A stretch of 64,000 nucleotides of DNA from Prosopocoilus inquinatus (Eukaryota > Arthropoda > Insecta > Coleoptera > Lucanidae), in assembly GCA_036172665.1 (NCBI GenBank), contig JAYKNF010000030.1, forward strand, positions 186,001-250,000, in the 5' to 3' direction. The notes under the pieces were generated by a model. The model saw only the letters and a program-made list of their open reading frames with translations, was not told the origin of the DNA and did not search any database. Of this stretch, positions 1-10,771 are shown piece by piece. Each line of letters begins with the position of its first letter. The stretch's first letter is position 1. A program made the position numbers and the translations under genes.

Positions 1-149
1 ACTATTTCCAGCTTCTGCTGCGTCCGAGAACTTCGTATCTCAAATCTAAGTTACTGGAGTCCATCGTAACGTCAAATAACAAGATAGATAAGTAAGGATC
101 GATTAGATACATCACAGGAACAACGCTAATACGTGTTGTTTCGTTCAAA
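1..149 (+). repeat. Representative full-length monomer
   Basis: This is the first complete unit and is used here as the phase reference. Its parts in order are: a strongly conserved block at about 1-30 (CCAGCTTCTGCTGCGTCCGA); a variable stretch at about 31-50 that defines subfamilies; a dyad at 50-70; a variable AT-rich stretch with GATA-like motifs at about 71-92; a ClaI-type ATCGAT at 98-103 in many copies; a conserved block at about 106-130; a variable palindrome region at about 127-138; and a conserved stretch at about 139-149 that continues into the next unit. Because 149 is not divisible by three, any reading frame shifts in each successive unit and soon meets a stop, which argues against coding. 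Confidence 0.95.
50..70. other. Nested dyad in the monomer (first example)
   Basis: Outer arms GTTAC (50-54) and GTAAC (66-70) are reverse complements. Inside them TGGA (55-58) and TCCA (60-63) are also complementary around a single G, with a two-base TC bulge at 64-65. The element recurs in most full monomers, is disrupted by the CGTTAAGTC and CGTTACGTC variants, and is removed by the 52-bp deletion, which begins inside its left arm. It could bind a dimeric protein or form a small hairpin; no function is shown. Confidence 0.6.
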
Positions 150-155
150 ACTATT
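139..155 (+). other. Partial CENP-B-box-like motif (first example)
   Basis: TTTCGTTCAAAACTATT spans each monomer boundary. Set against the 17-bp mammalian CENP-B box consensus (YTTCGTTGGAARCGGGA), the first seven positions match and 11 of 17 match overall; variants with TTCGTTCGAAAC match at 12. Of the core NTTCGNNNNANNCGGGN bases, TTCG, the A and the first C are present, but the GGG is not. The stretch is among the most conserved in the array. Chance or an unrelated constraint is quite possible. Confidence 0.3.
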
Positions 156-275
156 TCCAGCTTCTGCTGCGTCCGAGAAATTCGTATCTCACATCGGAGT
201 TACTGGAGTCCATTGTAACGTCAAATAACAAGATAGATAAGTAAGGGTCGATTAGATACATCACAGGAACAACGC

Positions 276-287
276 TAACACGTGTTA
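276..287. other. 12-bp CACGTG palindrome (first example)
   Basis: TAACACGTGTTA is its own reverse complement and centres on CACGTG, the core recognised by many basic helix-loop-helix proteins. It occurs in the monomer subfamily that usually also has AAGGGTCGATT about 30 bp upstream. The other main subfamily has TAATACGTGTTG or TAATACGTGTTA, and a third TAACACGTGCTA, none perfectly symmetric. Function is unproven. Confidence 0.55.
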
Positions 288-1341
288 TTTCGTTCAAAAC
301 TATTTCCAGTTTCTGCTGCGTCCGAGAACTTCGTATCTCACATCAAAGTTACTGGAGTCCATCGTAACGTCAAATAACAAGATAGATAAGTAAGGATCGA
401 ATAGATACAACACAGGAACAACGCTAATACGTGTTGTTTCATTCAAAACTATTTCCAGCTTCTGCTGCGTCCGAAAACATCGTATCTCTCATCAGAGTTA
501 CTGGAGTCCATCGTAACGTCAAATAACAAGATAGATAAGTAAGGATCGATTGGATACATCACAGGAACAACGCTAATACGTTTTATTTCTTTCAAAACTA
601 TTTCCAGCTTCTGCTGCGTCCGAGAACTTCGTACTTCAAATCAAAGTTACTGGAGTCCATCGTAACGTCAAATAATATAATAGATAAGTAAGGATCGATT
701 AGATACATCACAGGAACAACGCTAATACGTTTTATTTCGTTCAAATCTATTTCCAGCTTCTGCTGCGTCCGAGAACTTCGTACTTCAAATCAAAGTTACT
801 GGAGTCCATCGTAACGTCAAATAATATGATAGATAAGTAAGGATCGATTAGATACAACACAGGAACAACGCTAATACGTGTTGTTTCGTTCGAAACTATT
901 TCCAGCTTCTGCTGCGTCCGAGAATTTCGTATCTCAAATCAAAGTTACTGGAGTACATCGTAACGTCAAATAACAAGATAGATAAGTAAGGATCGATTAG
1001 ATACATCATATTAACAACGCTAATACGTGTTGTTTCGTTCGAAACTATTTCCAGCTTCTGCTGCGTCCGAAAACTTCGTATCTCACATCAGAGTTACTGG
1101 AGTCCATCGTAACGTCAAATAACAAGATAGATAAGTAAGGATCGATTAGATACATCACAGGAACAACGCTAATACGTGTTGTTTCGTTCAAAACTATTTC
1201 CAGCTTCTGCTGCGTCCGAAAACTTCGTATCTCACATCGGAGTTACTGGAGTCCATTGTAACGTCAAATAACAAGATAGATAAGTAAGGATCGATTAGAT
1301 ACATCACAGGAACAACGCTAATACGTGTTATTTCGTTCAAA

Positions 1342-2353
1342 ACTATTTCCAGCTTCTGCAGCGTCCGAGAACTTCGTACTTCAAATCAAAGTTACTGGAG
1401 TCCATCGTAACGTCAAATAATATGATAGATAAGTAAGGATCGATTAGATACAACACAGGAACAACGCTAGTACGTGTTATTTCGTTCTAAACTATTTCCA
1501 GCCTATGCTGCGTCCGAGAACTTCGTATCTCACATCGGAGTTACTGGAGTCCATCGTAACTTCAAATAACAAGATAGATAAGTAAGGGTCGATTAGATAC
1601 ATCACAGGAACAACGCTAACACGTGCTATTTCGTTCAAAACTATTTCCAGCTTCTGCTGCGTCCGAGAACTTCGTACTTCAAATCAAAGTTACTGGAGTC
1701 CATCGTAACGTCAAATAATATGATAGATAAGTAAGGATCGATTAGATACAACACAGGAACAACGCTAATACGTGTTATTTCGTTCAAAACTATTTCCAGC
1801 TTCTGCTGCGTCCGAGAATTTCGTATCTCACATCAGAGATACTGGAGTCCATCGTAACGTCAAATAACAAGATAGATAAGTAGGGATCGATTAGATACAT
1901 CACAGGAACAACGCTAATACATGTTATTTCGTTCAAAACTATTTCCAGCTTCTGCTGCGTCCGAGAACTTCGTACTTCAAATCAAAGTTACTGGAGTCCA
2001 TCGTTACGTCAAATAACAAGATAGATAAGTAAGGATCGATTAGATACATCACAGGAACAACGCTAATACGTGTTGTTTCGTTCAAAACTATTTCCAGCTT
2101 CTGCTGCGTCCGAAAACTTCGTATCTCACATCAGAGATACTGGAGTCCATCGTAACGTCAAATAATATGATAGATAAGTAAGGATAGATTAGATACAACA
2201 CAGGAACAACGTTAATACGTGTTATTTCGTTCTAAACTATTTCCAGCTTCTGCTGCGTCCGAGAAATTCGTATCTCACATCGGAGATACTGGAGTCCATT
2301 GTAACGTCAAATAACAAGATAGATAAGTAAGGGTCGATTAGATACATCACAGG
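1342..2353 (+). repeat. Seven-monomer segment, first use in copy A
   Basis: The order of variants TTCTGCAGCG, CCTATGC, GTACTTC, GAGAATTTCG with AGTAGGG, CATCGTTACG, CAGAGATAC, then CGGAGATAC recurs 3,373 bp downstream, which is 23 monomers after correction for one 97-bp and one 147-bp unit. It is therefore an older duplication inside the higher-order repeat and is present in A, B and C. The two uses part where this one reads GGAACAACGCTAAC and the other GGAAAAACGCTAAT. Confidence 0.85.
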
Positions 2354-3725
2354 AACAACGCTAACACGTGTTATTTCGTTCAAAACTATTTCCAGCTTCT
2401 GCTGCGTCCGAGAACTTCGTATCTCAAATCAAAGTTACTGGAGTCCATCGTAGCGTCAAATAACAAGATAGATAAGTAAGGATCGATTAGATACATCACA
2501 GGAACAACGCTAATACGTGTTATTTCGTTCTAAACTATTTCCAGCCTCTGCTGCGTCCGAGAACTTCGTATCTCACATCGGAGTTACTGGAGTCCATCGT
2601 AACTTCAAATAACAAGATAGATAAGTAAGGGTCGATTAGATACATCACAGGAACAACGCTAACACGTGCTATTTCGTTCAAAACTATTTCCAGCTTCTGC
2701 TGCGTCCGAGAACATCGTATCTCAAATCAAAGTTACTGGAGTCCATCGTTAAGTCAAATAACAAGATAGATAAGTAAGGATCGATTAGATACATCACAGG
2801 AACAACGCTAATACGTGTTGTTTCGTTCAAAACTATTTCCAGCTTCTGCTGCGTCCGAAAACTTCGTATCTCAAATCAAAGTTACTGGAGTCCATCGTAA
2901 CGTCAAATAACAAGATAGATAAGTAAGGATCGATTAGATCCATCACAGGAACAACGCTAATACGTGTTGTTTCGTTCAAAACTATTTCCAGCTTCTGCTG
3001 CGTCCGAAAACTTCGTATCTCATATCGGAGTTACTGGAGTCCATTGTAACGTCAAATAACAAGATAGATAAGTAAGGGTCGATTAGATACATCACAGGAA
3101 CAACGCTAACACGTGTTATTTCGTTCAAAACTATTTCCAGCTTCTGCTGCATCCGAGAACTTCGTATCTCAAACCAAAGTTACTGGAGTCCATCGTAACG
3201 TCAAATAAGAAGATAGATAAGTAAGGATCGATTAGATACATCACAGGAACAACGCTAATACGTGTTGTTTCGTTCAAAACTATTTCCAGCTTCTGCTGCG
3301 TCCGAGAAATTCGTATCTCACATCGGAGTTACTGGAGTCCATTGTAACGTCAAATAACAAGATAGATAAGTAAGGGTCGATTAGATACATCACAGGAACA
3401 ACGCTAACACGTGTTATTTCGTTCAAAACTATTTCCAGCTTCTGCTGCGTCCGAGAACATCGTATCTCAAATCAAAGTTACTGGAGTCCATCGTAACGTC
3501 AAATAACAAGATAGATAAGTAAGGATCGATTAGATACATCACAGGAACAACGCTAATACGTGTTATTTCGTTCAAAACTATTTCCAGCTTCTGCTGCGTC
3601 CGAAAACTTCGTATCTCACATCAGAGTTACTGGAGTCCATCGTAATGTCAAATAACATGATAGATATGTAAGGATCGATTAGATACATCACAGGAACAAT
3701 GCTAATACGTGTTATTTCGTTCAAA

Positions 3726-3822
3726 ACTATTTCCAGCTTCTGCAGCGTCCGAGAACTTCGTACTTCAAATCAAAGTTAGATACATCACAGGAACAACGCT
3801 AATAGGTGTTATTTCGTTCAAA
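3726..3822 (+). repeat. 97-bp deletion monomer, lineage 1 (copy A)
   Basis: Compared with a full monomer, 52 bp are missing between AAAGTTA and GATACATC. Both deletion ends carry TTA, so three bases of microhomology flank the break. The monomer contains TTCTGCAGCG and ends in AATAGGTG. The unit before carries GTAATGTC, ACATGATAGATATG and, private to lineage 1, GGAACAATGC. Removal of 52 bp fuses frames and leaves a GTG-initiated 60-codon open frame, judged spurious. Confidence 0.97.
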
Positions 3823-3971
3823 ACTATTTCCAGCTTCTGCTGCGTCCGAGAACTTCGTACTTCAAATCAAAGTTACTGGAGTCCATCGTAACGTCAAATA
3901 ATATGATAGATAAGTAAGGATAGATTAGATACAACACAGGAACAACGTTAATACGTGTTATTTCGTTCTAA

Positions 3972-4118
3972 ACTATTTCCAGCTTCTGCTGCGTCCGAGA
4001 AATTCGTATCACATCGGAGTTACTGTAGTCCATTGTAACGTCAAATAACAAGATAGATAAGTAAGGATTGATTAGATACATCACAGGAACAACGCTAATA
4101 CGTGTTGTTTCGTTCAAA
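3972..4118 (+). repeat. 147-bp monomer (2-bp deletion), copy A
   Basis: It reads CGTATCACATCGG in place of CGTATCTCACATCGG and has ACTGTAG in place of ACTGGAG. It lies one full monomer after the lineage 1 deletion monomer and is the only 147-bp unit type. Confidence 0.93.
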
Positions 4119-4714
4119 ACTATTTCCAGCTTCTGCTGCGTCCGAAAACTTCGTATCTCACATCAGAGTTACTGGAGTCCATCGTAATGTCAAATAACAT
4201 GATAGATATGTAAGGATCGATTAGATACATCACAGGAACAACGCTAATACGTGTTGTTTCGTTCAAAACTATTTCCAGCTTCTGCTGCGTCCGAAAACTT
4301 CGTATCTCAAATCAAAGTTACTGGAGTCCATCGTAACGTCAAATAACAAGATAGATAAGTAAGGATAGATTAGATACATCACAGGAACAACGCTAATACG
4401 TGTTGTTTCGTTCAAAACTATTTCGAGCTTCTGCTGCGTCCGAGAAATTCGTATCTCACATCGGAGTTACTGGAGTCCATTGTAACGTCAAATAACAAGA
4501 TAGATAAGTAAGGGTCGATTAGATACATCACAGGAACAACGCTAACACGTGTTATTTCGTTCAAAACTATTTCCAGCTTCTGCTGCATCCGAAAACTTCG
4601 TATCTCACATCAGAGTTACTGGAGTCCATCGTAATGTCAAATAACATGATAGATATGTAAGGATCGATTAGATACATCACAGGAACAACGCTAATACGTG
4701 TTATTTCGTTCAAA

Positions 4715-5726
4715 ACTATTTCCAGCTTCTGCAGCGTCCGAGAACTTCGTACTTCAAATCAAAGTTACTGGAGTCCATCGTAACGTCAAATAATATGATA
4801 GATAAGTAAGGATCGATTAGATACAACACAGGAACAACGCTAGTACGTGTTATTTCGTTCTAAACTATTTCCAGCCTATGCTGCGTCCGAGAACTTCGTA
4901 TCTCACATCGGAGTTACTGGAGTCCATCGTAACTTCAAATAACAAGATAGATAAGTAAGGGTCGATTAGATACATCACAGGAACAACGCTAACACGTGCT
5001 ATTTCGTTCAAAACTATTTCCAGCATCTGCTGCGTCCGAGAACTTCGTACTTCAAATCAAAGTTACTGGAGTCCATCGTAACGTCAAATAATATGATAGA
5101 TAAGTAAGGATCGATTAGATACAACACAGGAACAACGCTAATACGTGTTATTTCGTTCAAAACTATTTCCAGCTTCTGCTGCGTCCGAGAATTTCGTATC
5201 TCACATCAGAGATACTGGAGTCCATCGTAACGTCAAATAACAAGATAGATAAGTAGGGATCGATTAGATACATCACAGGAACAACGCTAATACATGTTAT
5301 TTCGTTCAAAACTATTTCCAGCTTCTGCTGCGTCCGAGAACTTCGTACTTCAAATCAAAGTTACTGGAGTCCATCGTTACGTCAAATAACAAGATAGATA
5401 AGTAAGGATCGATTAGATACATCACAGGAACAACGCTAATACGTGTTGTTTCGTTCAAAACTATTTCCAGCTTCTGCTGCGTCCGAAAACTTCGTATCTC
5501 ACATCAGAGATACTGGAGTCCATCGTAACGTCAAATAATATGATAGATAAGTAAGGATAGATTAGATACAACACAGGAACAACGTTAATACGTGTTATTT
5601 CGTTCTAAACTATTTCCAGCTTCTGCTGCGTCCGAGAAATTCGTATCTCACATCGGAGATACTGGAGTCCATTGTAACGTCAAATAACAAGATAGATAAG
5701 TAAGGGTCGATTAGATACATCACAGG
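4715..5726 (+). repeat. Seven-monomer segment, second use in copy A
   Basis: This repeats the variant order of 1342-2353. It carries one distinguishing base in its third monomer (CCAGCATCTG instead of CCAGCTTCTG, near 5023), which is also present in B and C but not in the equivalent place in D (about 32,715). The change arose before A, B and C separated. Confidence 0.85.
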
Positions 5727-6319
5727 AAAAACGCTAATACGTGTTATTTCGTTCTAAACTATTTCCAGCCTCTGCTGCGTCCGAGAACTTCGTATCTCAC
5801 ATCGGAGTTACTGGAGTCCATCGTAACTTCAAATAACAAGATAGATAAGTAAGGGTCGATTAGATACATCACAGGAACAACGCTAACACGTGCTATTTCG
5901 TTCAAAACTATTTCCAGCTTCTGCTGCGTCCGAGAACATCGTATCTCAAATCAAAGTTACTGGAGTCCATCGTTAAGTCAAACAACAAGATAGATAAGTA
6001 AGGATCGATTAGATACATCACAGGAAAAACGCTAATACGTGTTATTTCCTTCTAAACTATTTCCAGCCTCTGCTGCGTCCGAGAACTTCGTATCTCACAT
6101 CGGAGTTACTGGAGTCCATCGTAACTTCAAATAACAAGATAGATAAGTAAGGGTCGATTAGATACATCACAGGAACAACGCTAACACGTGCTATTTCGTT
6201 CAAAACTATTTCCAGCTTCTGCTGCGTCCGAGAACATCGTATCTCAAATCAAAGTTACTGGAGTCCATCGTTAAGTCAAACAACAAGATAGATAAGTAAG
6301 GATCGATTAGATACATCAC
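5724..6319 (+). repeat. Two-monomer tandem duplication in copy A
   Basis: The variant GGAAAAACG occurs at 5724 and again 298 bp later at 6022. Each time it is followed by a CCTCTGC monomer with AACTTC and then a GAGAACATCG monomer with CGTTAAGTC. The pair is also present in B (15452, 15750) and C (24882, 25180), but D has GGAAAAACG only once (33567), so D either predates or has lost the duplication. The second copy in A has C for G at 6049. Confidence 0.87.
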
Positions 6320-8703
6320 AGGAACAACGCTAATACGTGTTGTTTCGTTCAAAACTATTTCCAGCTTCTGCTGCGTCCGAGAACTTCGTATCTCCCATCG
6401 GAGTTACTGGAGTCCATCGTAACGTCAAATAACAAGATAGATAAGTAAGGGTCGATTAGGTACATCACAGGAACAACGCTAACACGTGTTATTTCGTTCA
6501 AAACTATTTCCAGCTTCTGCTGCGTCCGAGAGCTTCGTATCTCAAATCAAAGTTACTGCAGTCCATCGTAACGTCAAATAACAAGATAGATAAGTAAGGA
6601 TCGATTAGATACATCACAGGAACAACGCTAATACGTGTTGTTTCGTTCAAAACTATTTCCAGCTTCTGCTGCGTCCGAAAACTTCGTATCTCAAATCAAA
6701 GTTACTGGAGTCCATCGTAACGTCAAATAACAAGATAGATAAGTAAGGATCGATTAGATACATCACAGGAACAACGCTAATACGTGTTGTTTCGTTCAAA
6801 ACTATTTCCAGCTTCTGCTGCGTCCGAGAAATTCGTATCTCACATCGGAGTTACTGGAGTCCATTGTAACGTCAAATAACAAGATAGATAAGTAAGGGTC
6901 GATTAGATACATCACAGGAACAACGCTAACACGTGTTATTTCGTTCAAAACTATTTCCAGCTTCAGCTGCGTCCGAGAACATCGTATCTCAAATCAAAGT
7001 TACTGGAGTCCATCGTAACGTCAAATAACAAGATAGATAAGTAAGGATCGATTAGATACATCACAGGAACAACGCTAATACGTGTTATTTCGTTCTAAAC
7101 TATTTCCAGCTTCTGCTGCGTCCGAGAACTTCGTATCTCAAATCAAAGTTACTGGAGTCCATCGTAACGTCAAATAACAAGATAGATAAGTAAGGATCGA
7201 TTAGATACATCACAGGAACAACGCTAATACGTGTTGTTTCGTTCAAAACTATTTCCAGCTTCTGCTGCGTCCGAGAAATTCGTATCTCACATCGGAGTTA
7301 CTGGAGTCCATCGTTAAGTCAAACAACAAGATAGATAAGTAAGGATCGATTAGATACATCACAGGAAAAACGCTAATACGTGTTATTTCGTTCTAAACTA
7401 TTTCCAGCCTCTGCTGCGTCCGAGAACTTCGTATCTCACATCGGAGTTACTGGAGTCCATCGTAACTTCAAATAACAAGATAGATAAGTAAGGGTCGATT
7501 AGATACATCACAGGAACAACGCTAACACGTGCTATTTCGTTCAAAACTATTTCCAGCTTCTGCTGCGTCCGAGAACATCGTATCTCAAATCAAAGTTACT
7601 GGAGTCCATCGTTAAGTCAAACAACAAGATAGATAAGTAAGGATCGATTAGATACATCACAGGAACAACGCTAATACGTGTTGTTTCGTTCAAAACTATT
7701 TCCAGCTTCTGCTGCGTCCGAGAACTTCGTATCTCAAATCAAAGTTACTGCAGTCCATCGTAACGTCAAATAACAAGATAGATAAGTAAGGATCGATTAG
7801 ATACATCACAGGAACAACGCTAATACGTGTTGTTTCGTTCAAAACTATTTCCAGCTTCTGCTGCGTCCGAGAGCTTCGTATCTCAAATCAAAGTTACTGC
7901 AGTCCATCGTAACGTCAAATAACAAGATAGATAAGTAAGGATCGATTAGATACATCACAGGAACAACGCTAACACGTGCTATTTCGTTCAAAACTATTTC
8001 CAGCTTCTGCTGCGTCCGAGAACATCGTATCTCAAATCAAAGTTACTGGAGTCCATCGTAACGTCAAATAACAAGATAGATAAGTAAGGATCGATTAGAT
8101 ACATCACAGGAACAACGCTAATACGTGTTGTTTCGTTCAAAACTATTTCCAGCTTCTGCTGCGTCCGAGAAATTCGTATCTCACATCGGAGTTACTGGAG
8201 TCCATTGTAACGTCAAATAACAAGATAGATAAGTAAGGGTCGATTAGATACATCACAGGAACAACGCTAACACGTGTTATTTCGTTCAAAACTATTTCCA
8301 GCTTCAGCTGCGTCCGAGAACATCGTATCTCAAATCAAAGTTACTGGAGTCCATCGTAACGTCAAATAACAAGATAGATAAGTAAGGATCGATTAGATAC
8401 ATCACAGGAACAACGCTAATACGTGTTATTTCGTTCTAAACTATTTCCAGCTTCTGCTGCGTCCGAGAACTTCGTATCTCCCATCGGAGTTACTGGAGTC
8501 CATCGTAACGTCAAATAACAAGATAGATAAGTAAGGGTCGATTAGGTACATCACAGGAACAACGCTAACACGTGTTATTTCGTTCAAAACTATTTCCAGC
8601 TTCTGCTGCGTCCGAGAGCTTCGTATCTCAAATCAAAGTTACTGCAGTCCATCGTAACGTCAAATAACAACATAGATAAGTAAGGATCGATTAGATACAT
8701 CAC
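6022..8703 (+). repeat. Nine-monomer step duplication in copy A
   Basis: GGAAAAACG recurs 1,341 bp (nine monomers) after 6022, at 7363. In B (15750 to 17091) and C (25180 to 26521) about seven following monomers keep the same variant order in both steps. In A only the first two do, and the next three (about 7698-8144) are a different combination. D lacks the step: its CTTCAGCTG monomer passes directly to the TTCTAAAC/CCCATCGG monomer that ends the second step in A-C. Confidence 0.82.
7698..8144 (+). repeat. Three-monomer tract unique to copy A
   Basis: The three monomers here do not match those at the equivalent place in B (from about 17,426) and C (from about 26,856), although the number of monomers is unchanged. 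A has AACTTC with CTGCAG, then GAGCTTC with CTGCAG and AACACGTGCTA, then GAGAACATC. B and C have CCCATCGG with AGGTAC, then GAGCTTC, then GAAAACTTC. In A, GGATCG is joined to AACACGTGCTA, whereas elsewhere I see that ending after GGGTCG. A length-neutral replacement resembles gene conversion or paired crossovers; an assembly error is the main alternative. Confidence 0.8.
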
Positions 8704-9184
8704 AGGAACAACGCTAATACGTGTTGTTTCGTTCAAAACTATTTCCAGCTTCTGCTGCGTCCGAAAACTTCGTATCTCAAATCAAAGTTACTGGAGTCCA
8801 TCGTAACGTCAAATATCAAGATAGATAAGTAAGGATCGATTAGATACATCACAGGAACAACGCTAATACGTGTTGTTTCGTTCAAAACTATTTCCAGCTT
8901 CTGCTGCGTCCGAGAAATTCGTATCTCACATCGGAGTTACTGGAGTCCATTGTAACGTCAAATAACAAGATAGATAAGTAAGGGTCTATTAGATACATCA
9001 CAGGAACAACGCTAACATGTGTTATTTCGTTCAAAACTATTTCCAGCTTCTGCTGCGTCCGAAAACTTCGTATCTCACATCAGAGTTACTGGAGTCCATC
9101 GTAATGTCAAATAACATGATAGATATGTAAGGATCGATTAGATACATCACAGGAACAACGCTAATACGTGTTATTTCGTTCAAA

Positions 9185-9281
9185 ACTATTTCCAGCTTCT
9201 GCAGCGTCAGAGAACTTCGTACTTCAAATCAAAGTTAGATACATCACAGGAACAACGCTAATAGGTGTTATTTCGTTCAAA
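9185..9281 (+). repeat. 97-bp deletion monomer, lineage 2 (copy A)
   Basis: It has the same 52-bp deletion scar as 3726 but reads GCGTCAGAGAAC where most monomers read GCGTCCGAGAAC. This base change is shared only with 18913, 28343 and 35389. The next monomers carry CCCATCGG with AGGTAC and then CTGCAG. Confidence 0.96.
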
Positions 9282-10771
9282 ACTATTTCCAGCTTCTGCT
9301 GCGTCCGAGAACTTCGTACTTCAAATCAAAGTTACTGGAGTCCATCGTAACGTCAAATAATATGATAGATAAGTAAGGATCGATTAGATACAACACAGGA
9401 ACAACGCTAATACGTGTTATTTCGTTCAAAACTATTTCCAGCTTCTGCTGCGTCCGAGAACTTCGTATCTCCCATCGGAGTTACTGGAGTCCATCGTAAC
9501 GTCAAATAACAAGATAGATAAGTAAGGGTCGATTAGGTACATCACAGGAACAACGCTAACACGTGTTATTTCGTTCAAAACTATTTCCAGCTTCTGCTGC
9601 GTCCGAGAACTTCGTATCTCAAATCAAAGTTACTGCAGTCCATCGTAACGTCAAATAACAAGATAGATAAGTAAGGGTCGATTAGATACATCACAGGAAC
9701 AACGCTAACACGTGTTATTTCGTTCAAAACTATTTCCAGTTTCTGCTGCGTCCGAGAACTTCGTATCTCACATCAAAGTTACTGGAGTCCATCGTAACGT
9801 CAAATAACAAGATAGATAAGTAAGGATCGAATAGATACAACACAGGAACAACGCTAATACGTGTTGTTTCATTCAAAACTATTTCCAGCTTCTGCTGCGT
9901 CCGAAAACATCGTATCTCTCATCAGAGTTACTGGAGTCCATCGTAACGTCAAATAACAAGATAGATAAGTAAGGATCGATTGGATACATCACAGGAACAA
10001 CGCTAATACGTTTTATTTCTTTCAAAACTATTTCCAGCTTCTGCTGCGTCCGAGAACTTCGTACTTCAAATCAAAGTTACTGGAGTCCATCGTAACGTCA
10101 AATAATATAATAGATAAGTAAGGATCGATTAGATACATCACAGGAACAACGCTAATACGTTTTATTTCGTTCAAATCTATTTCCAGCTTCTGCTGCGTCC
10201 GAGAACTTCGTACTTCAAATCAAAGTTACTGGAGTCCATCGTAACGTCAAATAATATGATAGATAAGTAAGGATCGATTAGATACAACACAGGAACAACG
10301 CTAATACGTGTTGTTTCGTTCGAAACTATTTCCAGCTTCTGCTGCGTCCGAGAATTTCGTATCTCAAATCAAAGTTACTGGAGTACATCGTAACGTCAAA
10401 TAACAAGATAGATAAGTAAGGATCGATTAGATACATCATATTAACAACGCTAATACGTGTTGTTTCGTTCGAAACTATTTCCAGCTTCTGCTGCGTCCGA
10501 AAACTTCGTATCTCACATCAGAGTTACTGGAGTCCATCGTAACGTCAAATAACAAGATAGATAAGTAAGGATCGATTAGATACATCACAGGAACAACGCT
10601 AATACGTGTTGTTTCGTTCAAAACTATTTCCAGCTTCTGCTGCGTCCGAAAACTTCGTATCTCACATCGGAGTTACTGGAGTCCATTGTAACGTCAAATA
10701 ACAAGATAGATAAGTAAGGATCGATTAGATACATCACAGGAACAACGCTAATACGTGTTATTTCGTTCAAA

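Larger units (their letters stand above)
1..214 (+). repeat. End of a preceding higher-order unit
   Basis: The first one and a half monomers do not match the sequence that precedes the equivalent point in copies B and C. Instead they match the order seen near 47,801-48,010 and 52,614-52,820: a monomer with AAATCTAAG followed by one with GAGAAATTCG and CCATTG. The match to the 9,430-bp periodicity starts just after the CATTG/CATCG difference near 212. The stretch is therefore the tail of a unit with a different order from A-C. Confidence 0.75.
215..9644 (+). repeat. Higher-order repeat copy A (64 monomers, 9,430 bp)
   Basis: Sequence from about 215 recurs at +9,430 bp with near-identity. The length equals 64 x 149 minus two 52-bp deletions and one 2-bp deletion, so the unit has 62 longer monomers and two 97-bp monomers (3726, 9185). 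Internally it carries a segment of seven monomers used twice (about 1342-2353 and 4715-5726), a two-monomer tandem copy (5724 and 6022) and a nine-monomer step (6022 to 7363). Differences noticed from B and C are C instead of G at 6049 and a divergent three-monomer tract at about 7698-8144. The end points are approximate because neighbouring monomers are so alike. Confidence 0.93.

Noticed and set aside
81..92. GATA-factor binding sites in AGATAGATAAG
   Set aside because: The motif is short and expected in AT-rich DNA; repetition in each monomer only reflects the tandem array. I see no extra support for regulation.
3709..3891. 60-codon open frame over the deletion monomer, repeated at 14 other scars
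   Set aside because: It starts with GTG, not ATG, and exists only because the 52-bp deletion fuses two frames. It shows no domain, and its length simply reflects two monomers. The same applies at 9168, 13437, 18896, 22867, 28326, 31403, 35372, 45899, 50712, 55576, 57759, 60985 and 63168.
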